A DNA stretch of 64,000 bases from the NCBI GenBank assembly GCA_012845835.1, contig JABAKD010000017.1:6124151-6188150 (forward strand), written 5' to 3'. A program made the position numbers and the translations under genes. The stretch is from Undaria pinnatifida (Eukaryota > Sar > Phaeophyceae > Laminariales > Alariaceae). Shown piece by piece: positions 63,807 through 64,000 of the stretch; position 1 is the stretch's first letter, and every line of letters begins with the position of its first letter. The notes below the pieces were generated by a model that had not been told where the DNA came from, did not search any database, and saw nothing but the letters and a program-made list of their open reading frames with translations.

Positions 63807-64000
63807 TGACGGCCGTTTAGATGGTCCCGCCCCAGCACCGTCAGCTGCTGTCGCTTTGCGCTTGCCAATCATGGTAACGCACGTGCTGCAGATGCGGTGC
63901 GTCTTGATGTCGTCAAACACGCTGCCGCAATTGCCGTGGAGCCGCCCGCCACATCCTCCCTGGCAGACGTGGCCATGAGGGTGTTGCGGCGTTCTGTTCT
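63753..64000 (-). CDS. C-terminus of a probable piggyBac-type transposase (partial)
   Basis: The frame enters at the right edge and ends in TAA at 63753, 82 codons. It has a Cys/His-rich block GHVCQGGCGGRLHGNCG, then a short linker and HRICSTCVTMIGKRK, followed by a basic tail. The C-x3-C, H-x-x-C and C-x2-C pattern next to a basic end is like the zinc-binding C-terminal domain of piggyBac transposases; family assignment is from memory of such patterns. Its last 17 codons are repeated in the opposite arm of the palindrome. The catalytic domain would lie beyond the window. Confidence 0.5.
   Translation of the reverse strand, partial: NRTPQHPHGHVCQGGCGGRLHGNCGSVFDDIKTHRICSTCVTMIGKRKATAADGAGAGPSKRPSDKKRQQRTTTGSAPHKK

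Overview
The window is nuclear DNA of a eukaryote. It shows GT-AG and GC-AG spliceosomal introns, genes split into short exons by introns of up to several kb, dense dispersed repeats, microsatellites, long G or C runs, and an interstitial CCCTAA tract. No bacterial-style operon, rRNA or genuine tRNA is visible. The lineage cannot be fixed from the sequence. A protist or alga with an expanded, repeat-rich genome fits best (a stramenopile is a guess). Most open frames longer than 60 codons lie in repeats or introns and are not genes.

Three multi-exon genes can be assembled by matching splice sites and reading phase. (1) A plus-strand coiled-coil gene has eight exons between 7872 and 24714; its 5' end was not found. 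(2) A minus-strand coiled-coil gene has at least sixteen exons from 57863 down to 31953. All junctions are phase-compatible and give about 886 codons plus stop. (3) A plus-strand gene for ER membrane protein complex subunit 8/9 has its first two exons at 60556-60684 and 61472-61597; the rest was not found. Genes 1 and 2 converge, and genes 2 and 3 diverge.

Mobile-element remains: a frameshifted OTU-type cysteine protease (5782-6449) with a duplicated leader; an inverted-repeat element carrying telomere-like repeats (14827-15634); tRNA-derived SINE-like copies near 3.3, 13.5, 45.9 and 46.2 kb; several dispersed families of about 60-250 bp; and at the right edge the Cys/His-rich C-terminus of a probable piggyBac-type transposase next to a palindrome of about 1 kb.

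The most notable pattern is that exons and splice sites of both coiled-coil genes occur inside tandem duplications. A 98-bp unit repeated five times carries an in-phase 24-nt micro-exon with splice sites in varying states of decay. Decayed exon copies lie beside intact exons at 11.2-11.6, 22.9 and 32.3-33.4 kb. A 12-bp repeat has expanded in frame inside one exon, and one intron consists almost wholly of an 11-bp minisatellite. Exon-intron units here seem to be born and lost by local tandem duplication.
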